Of a DNA stretch of 64,000 bases, positions 61,352 to 64,000 are shown piece by piece. The first letter of the stretch is position 1; each line of letters begins with the position of its first letter. Both the position numbers and the translations under genes were made by a program. The stretch is taken from NCBI RefSeq assembly GCF_014287275.1, contig NZ_JACONZ010000002.1, positions 1-64,000 of the forward strand, in the 5' to 3' direction. The DNA comes from Anaerofilum hominis. Its GTDB lineage: Bacteria > Bacillota > Clostridia > Oscillospirales > Ruminococcaceae. The notes under the pieces were generated by a model. It was not told where the DNA came from, did no database searches, and was given only the letters and a program-made list of their open reading frames with translations.

Positions 61352-61517
61352 GGCTTTCCCTCCCCTGTACGGTGTTGCGGCGGGCCCCAAACGGTGCGGG
61401 CACGCCCGGTAAGGACAGTATACTGCCGCTTCGCCCGAAAGACCAGCCGTTTTCGGACATCAAAAAAATTTTTTTGAAGAGGACGGATCCGCTTTGGGTG
61501 CGGGGCAAAAAACGAAG

Positions 61518-61553
61518 AACAGGCAGCTGATATGGAGATATCAGCTGCCTGTT
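61518..61553 (-). terminator. gltX terminator
   Basis: A 16-bp perfect stem (AACAGGCAGCTGATAT, four-base loop) followed on the minus strand by a T-rich run, 50 bases past the gltX stop. Confidence 0.75.
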
Positions 61554-61603
61554 TGGCGTTCGATATGGGGCCGGCGCGCCGGGGCGCGGGCTGCGGCAGG
61601 GGC

Positions 61604-63058
61604 TCAGGCCAGCTCCGCAAGGCCGGCTCTCAGGCGGGCGAGAGCCTCTTCCCGGCCCAGGATGGCGGCGATCTCGATGCCACCGCCCGGCGTGAACTGC
61701 ATGCCGGACAGCGCGATGCGCATCGGCCAGAGCATCCAGCCGTTTTTGACCTCCATTTTTGCGATCAGGTCAAAGCAGGCGGCGTGGATCTTTTCGGTGG
61801 TCCAGTCCGCTTCGCCCAGCGCTTCCAGCGCGGGGATCAGCGCTTCCAGCGCCGCTTTCGCGGTCTCGGGGGTGGTCTTCATCTTTTTGCTGGCGTAGAG
61901 GTCCAGCCCGTGCGGCTGCACCTGGTCGATAAAGGGCAGCTGGGCCGGGATCTCGCCCAGCACCTCGCAGCGCTGCTGCAGCACATGGGCCAGCAGCCGC
62001 TTGTCGCATGTGCGGCGCACCGCCTGGTCGATCCACGGCAGCGCTTTTTCATAAAAAGCGTCGGGGGACAGGCGGCGGATATACTCGCCGTTCATAAAAC
62101 GCAGCTTTTCCGGGTCGAAAATGGCCGGGGAACGGCTGATGCCCTCCTCACTGAAAGCGTCCACCATCTCGGGCAGGGTGAAGATCTCGTTTTCTCCCTT
62201 GGGGCTCCAGCCGCAGAGGGCGATATAGTTGAGGATCGCCTCGGTGAGATACCCCTTGGCCACCAGATCCTGATAGCTGGCGTCCCCGTTGCGTTTGGAC
62301 AGCTTGTTCTGGGCGTCTTTCATCACCGGCGGGCAGTGGATGTAGACCGGCTTCTCCCAGCCGAACGCCTCGTAGAGCAGGTTGTATTTGGGGGTGGAGG
62401 AGAGGTACTCGCTGCCGCGGATGACATGGCTGATCGCCATCAGATGGTCGTCCACCACGTTGGCGAAGTTGTAGGTGGGCATCCCGTCGGTCTTGATGAG
62501 GATCTGGTCGTCCAGTTCGGCATTTTCCACTTCGATGTGGCCGTAGACCACGTCGTCAAAGCCGGTCACACCCTCCCGCGGCATCTTCTGGCGGATGACA
62601 AAGGGCTTGCCGTCCGCCAGGTTCTTTTCGATTTCCTCCGGGGAAAGGCTGCGGCAGTGACCGTCATAGTGGGGGGCCTGGCCGCTGGCTTTCTGGATGG
62701 TGCGCATCTCGTCCAGCCGCTGTTTGTCGCAGAAGCAGTAATAGGCGTGCCCGCTCTGCACCAGCTGTTTGGCGTAGTCCATATACAGGCCCATGCGCTC
62801 GCTCTGCACATAGGGGCCGTAGCCGCCGTCCTTGTCCGGCCCCTCGTCCCAGAGCAGCCCGGTCTCCCGCAGGGTGTTGTAGATGATGTCCACAGCACCC
62901 TCCACGTACCGTTCCTGGTCGGTGTCCTCGATGCGCAGCACAAAGGTGCCGCCGCAGCTTTTGGCCTTCAGGTAGGCGTACAGGGCGGTGCGCAGGTTGC
63001 CCACATGCATATAACCGGTCGGGCTGGGGGCGAAACGCGTTCTCACGTTGCTCTCCAT
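61604..63058 (-). CDS. gltX: Glutamate-tRNA ligase
   Basis: 484 residues from the ATG at 63058 (GAGGAGG site). RFAPSPTGYMHVGNLRTAL is the HIGH-type motif and NKLSKRNGD the KMSKS motif; VLRIEDTDQERYV binds ATP/Glu. The zinc site region includes YYCFCDKQRL. Length is normal for bacterial GluRS. In organisms lacking GlnRS it is non-discriminating and also charges tRNA-Gln; this cannot be decided here. Confidence 0.96.
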   Translation of the reverse strand: MESNVRTRFAPSPTGYMHVGNLRTALYAYLKAKSCGGTFVLRIEDTDQERYVEGAVDIIYNTLRETGLLWDEGPDKDGGYGPYVQSERMGLYMDYAKQLVQSGHAYYCFCDKQRLDEMRTIQKASGQAPHYDGHCRSLSPEEIEKNLADGKPFVIRQKMPREGVTGFDDVVYGHIEVENAELDDQILIKTDGMPTYNFANVVDDHLMAISHVIRGSEYLSSTPKYNLLYEAFGWEKPVYIHCPPVMKDAQNKLSKRNGDASYQDLVAKGYLTEAILNYIALCGWSPKGENEIFTLPEMVDAFSEEGISRSPAIFDPEKLRFMNGEYIRRLSPDAFYEKALPWIDQAVRRTCDKRLLAHVLQQRCEVLGEIPAQLPFIDQVQPHGLDLYASKKMKTTPETAKAALEALIPALEALGEADWTTEKIHAACFDLIAKMEVKNGWMLWPMRIALSGMQFTPGGGIEIAAILGREEALARLRAGLAELA

Positions 63059-63571
63059 ATATACTTCCTCCTCTAAAAAGGTATCGGGCTTTTGACACAG
63101 GGTCATACTCTTAAAGTCTACCCTGAGCAGACGGGTTTGTCAATGAAAAAGCGCTTTCCGCCGCCGTTTTCGGCCCGGCCCAGCTCCGGGCGCCAAGAGC
63201 GGGCGGCCGTGCGGGGGCGGCGCAGAAGCGGCGGTCTCCCCGCCGCGGCCCGCGCCCGGCGGACGGCCCGGCGAAAGGGAGAAAAGAGCGGGGCGGCCGT
63301 CCTCCTTTTTGAGATAAGCGCTGCTGTCAGCTTGGGCAGACCGGCCCCTGCTGAAACAGCGGGAAAGGGCCCCCGCGGTTTTTCGGCGCAGGAGCCCTTT
63401 GACCCGGGGCTTTCGCCCCTCTTTGCCGCCCTGCCCGCCGCCCCGGCCCCAGAGGGCCGTATGCCGCCGAAGCGGCCCGCCCCTGCGCGCCCGGAGGAGA
63501 GCGGTGGGCAGGGAGAGGGGGCGCTTTTTAGCGGGACCGAAAAACGGAAACGGAAAAGACCGGCTGCCGAG
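63059..63571. other. GC-rich intergenic region, no gene seen
   Basis: About 510 bases. Open frames on both strands have Arg/Pro/Ala-rich compositions with no ribosome site and no recognisable motif, as expected for non-coding GC-rich DNA. Confidence 0.5.
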
Positions 63572-63599
63572 AAAAAAGGATGCCCGGCAAGGGGCATCC
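63572..63599 (-). terminator. Terminator of the DUF3795 gene
   Basis: GGATGCCC / GGGGCATCC stem and, on the minus strand, a T tract, 20 bases past the stop. Confidence 0.75.
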
Positions 63600-63618
63600 A
63601 CAGACAGAGCGGGACCGG

Positions 63619-63999
63619 CTACTTCGATTTTTTCCGGCACTCGCTGCATTCCCCGTCATGCAGGGAGAGGATGCCGCCGCATTGCGGGCAGGTATAGGCT
63701 GCTTTCTGTTGTTCCATAAAGCGCTTCAGGCCTTGCGTTTGCACAAAACGGCTGTTTTCCATCAGGCTGGCCTGATAGCGCTGGTTGTAGCTTTTTTCAA
63801 GGTTTTTGATCCGCCTGCAGGGATAGCCGGGACATTCAAAGCAATGGGACAGGGCCTTTTCTCTGACGCAGTCCTTTATTTTGCATTTGCGGCAATGTTC
63901 CGGTTTTCCCGCATCGCTGTTCCGGCAGCCGGCGCACGGCTTTTTTGTGCTGCAGTGCCGATAACAGACTTTGCAGTTCATCCCGCAGGGGGCGAACAT
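63619..63999 (-). CDS. DUF3795-family Cys-rich protein
   Basis: 126 residues. APCGMNCKVCYRHC, CAGCRNSDAGKPEHCRKCKIKDC and CFECPGYPCRRI are the cysteine clusters of DUF3795; a final CPQCGG/CSECRK pair adds a zinc ribbon. Fourteen-plus cysteines suggest iron-sulfur or zinc binding. Function unknown. The ATG at 63999 fits the family's usual N-terminus, but the ribosome site would be outside the window. Confidence 0.8.
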   Translation of the reverse strand: MFAPCGMNCKVCYRHCSTKKPCAGCRNSDAGKPEHCRKCKIKDCVREKALSHCFECPGYPCRRIKNLEKSYNQRYQASLMENSRFVQTQGLKRFMEQQKAAYTCPQCGGILSLHDGECSECRKKSK

Positions 64000-64000
64000 G

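Noticed and set aside
59846..61477. A 543-codon plus-strand frame over the Ada-AlkA gene
   Set aside because: Complement shadow of a gene with clear motifs; Gly/Gln/Arg-rich composition.
61532..63076. A 514-codon plus-strand frame over gltX
   Set aside because: Shadow frame opposite glutamyl-tRNA synthetase; no start signal.

Overview
The window looks like a chromosomal segment of a GC-rich, anaerobic gut-type Clostridia (Oscillospirales/Ruminococcaceae-like). This is inferred from strong AGGAGG ribosome binding sites, frequent GTG starts, consensus TTGACA/TATAAT promoters, Firmicutes regulator types (AraR, ImmA/XRE, DeoR, GntR-UTRA) and clostridial sugar-catabolic gene sets. The species cannot be named from the sequence alone.

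Positions 1-16,640 are the right part of an integrated temperate siphophage-like prophage. From right to left there is a large serine recombinase whose last codons run into an initiator tRNA-fMet gene, a lysogeny block (CI-like repressor, ImmA-type protease, three membrane/Cys-motif accessory genes), a switch region with four copies of a 16-bp operator and two face-to-face promoters, and a leftward early operon. That operon carries a Cro-like protein, a 3D-domain protein, a Sak4-like ATPase, a RecB/Cas4-like nuclease, an SSB-like protein, an ERCC4-type nuclease, a DnaD-like protein and a DnaB helicase. It continues into a dense train of about fourteen tiny, often Cys-rich, translationally coupled genes and then the terminase. 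An AT-rich two-gene insert (HTH protein plus HExxH metalloprotease) sits just before the terminase.

Positions 16,700-29,000 are host genes of mixed function: M20 amidohydrolase, three nitroreductase-family proteins in the window as a whole, esterase, SRAP/YedK, two HD hydrolases (one a Mesh1-like alarmone hydrolase), GNAT, GT2, an orphan Ku protein, an XRE regulator with paired palindromic operators and a DMT transporter.

Positions 29,290-39,830 form an L-arabinose locus: kinase-araA-araD, a GntR/LacI-type AraR regulator, a sugar ABC transporter and a BD-FAE-like esterase, tied together by AraR-box-like palindromes. Then come a pyrB carrying a fused PyrI-type zinc domain (40.1-41.2 kb), a nitroreductase and a MIF-like tautomerase.

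Positions 42,649-53,888 hold the most unusual locus: a DeoR regulator followed by pdxA2, a DUF1537 acid-sugar kinase, an RpiB-like and a TpiA-like isomerase, a complete Liv-type ABC transporter and a type-B carboxylesterase. I read this as uptake and breakdown of a four-carbon sugar acid, possibly supplied as an ester. A GntR-transaldolase-transketolase operon follows (55.2-58.6 kb). It could take up the erythrose-4-phosphate and pentose-phosphate products of both catabolic loci. A tandem-repeat intergenic block, an adaptive-response pair (Ada-AlkA fusion plus Ogt), gltX and a DUF3795 protein complete the window.
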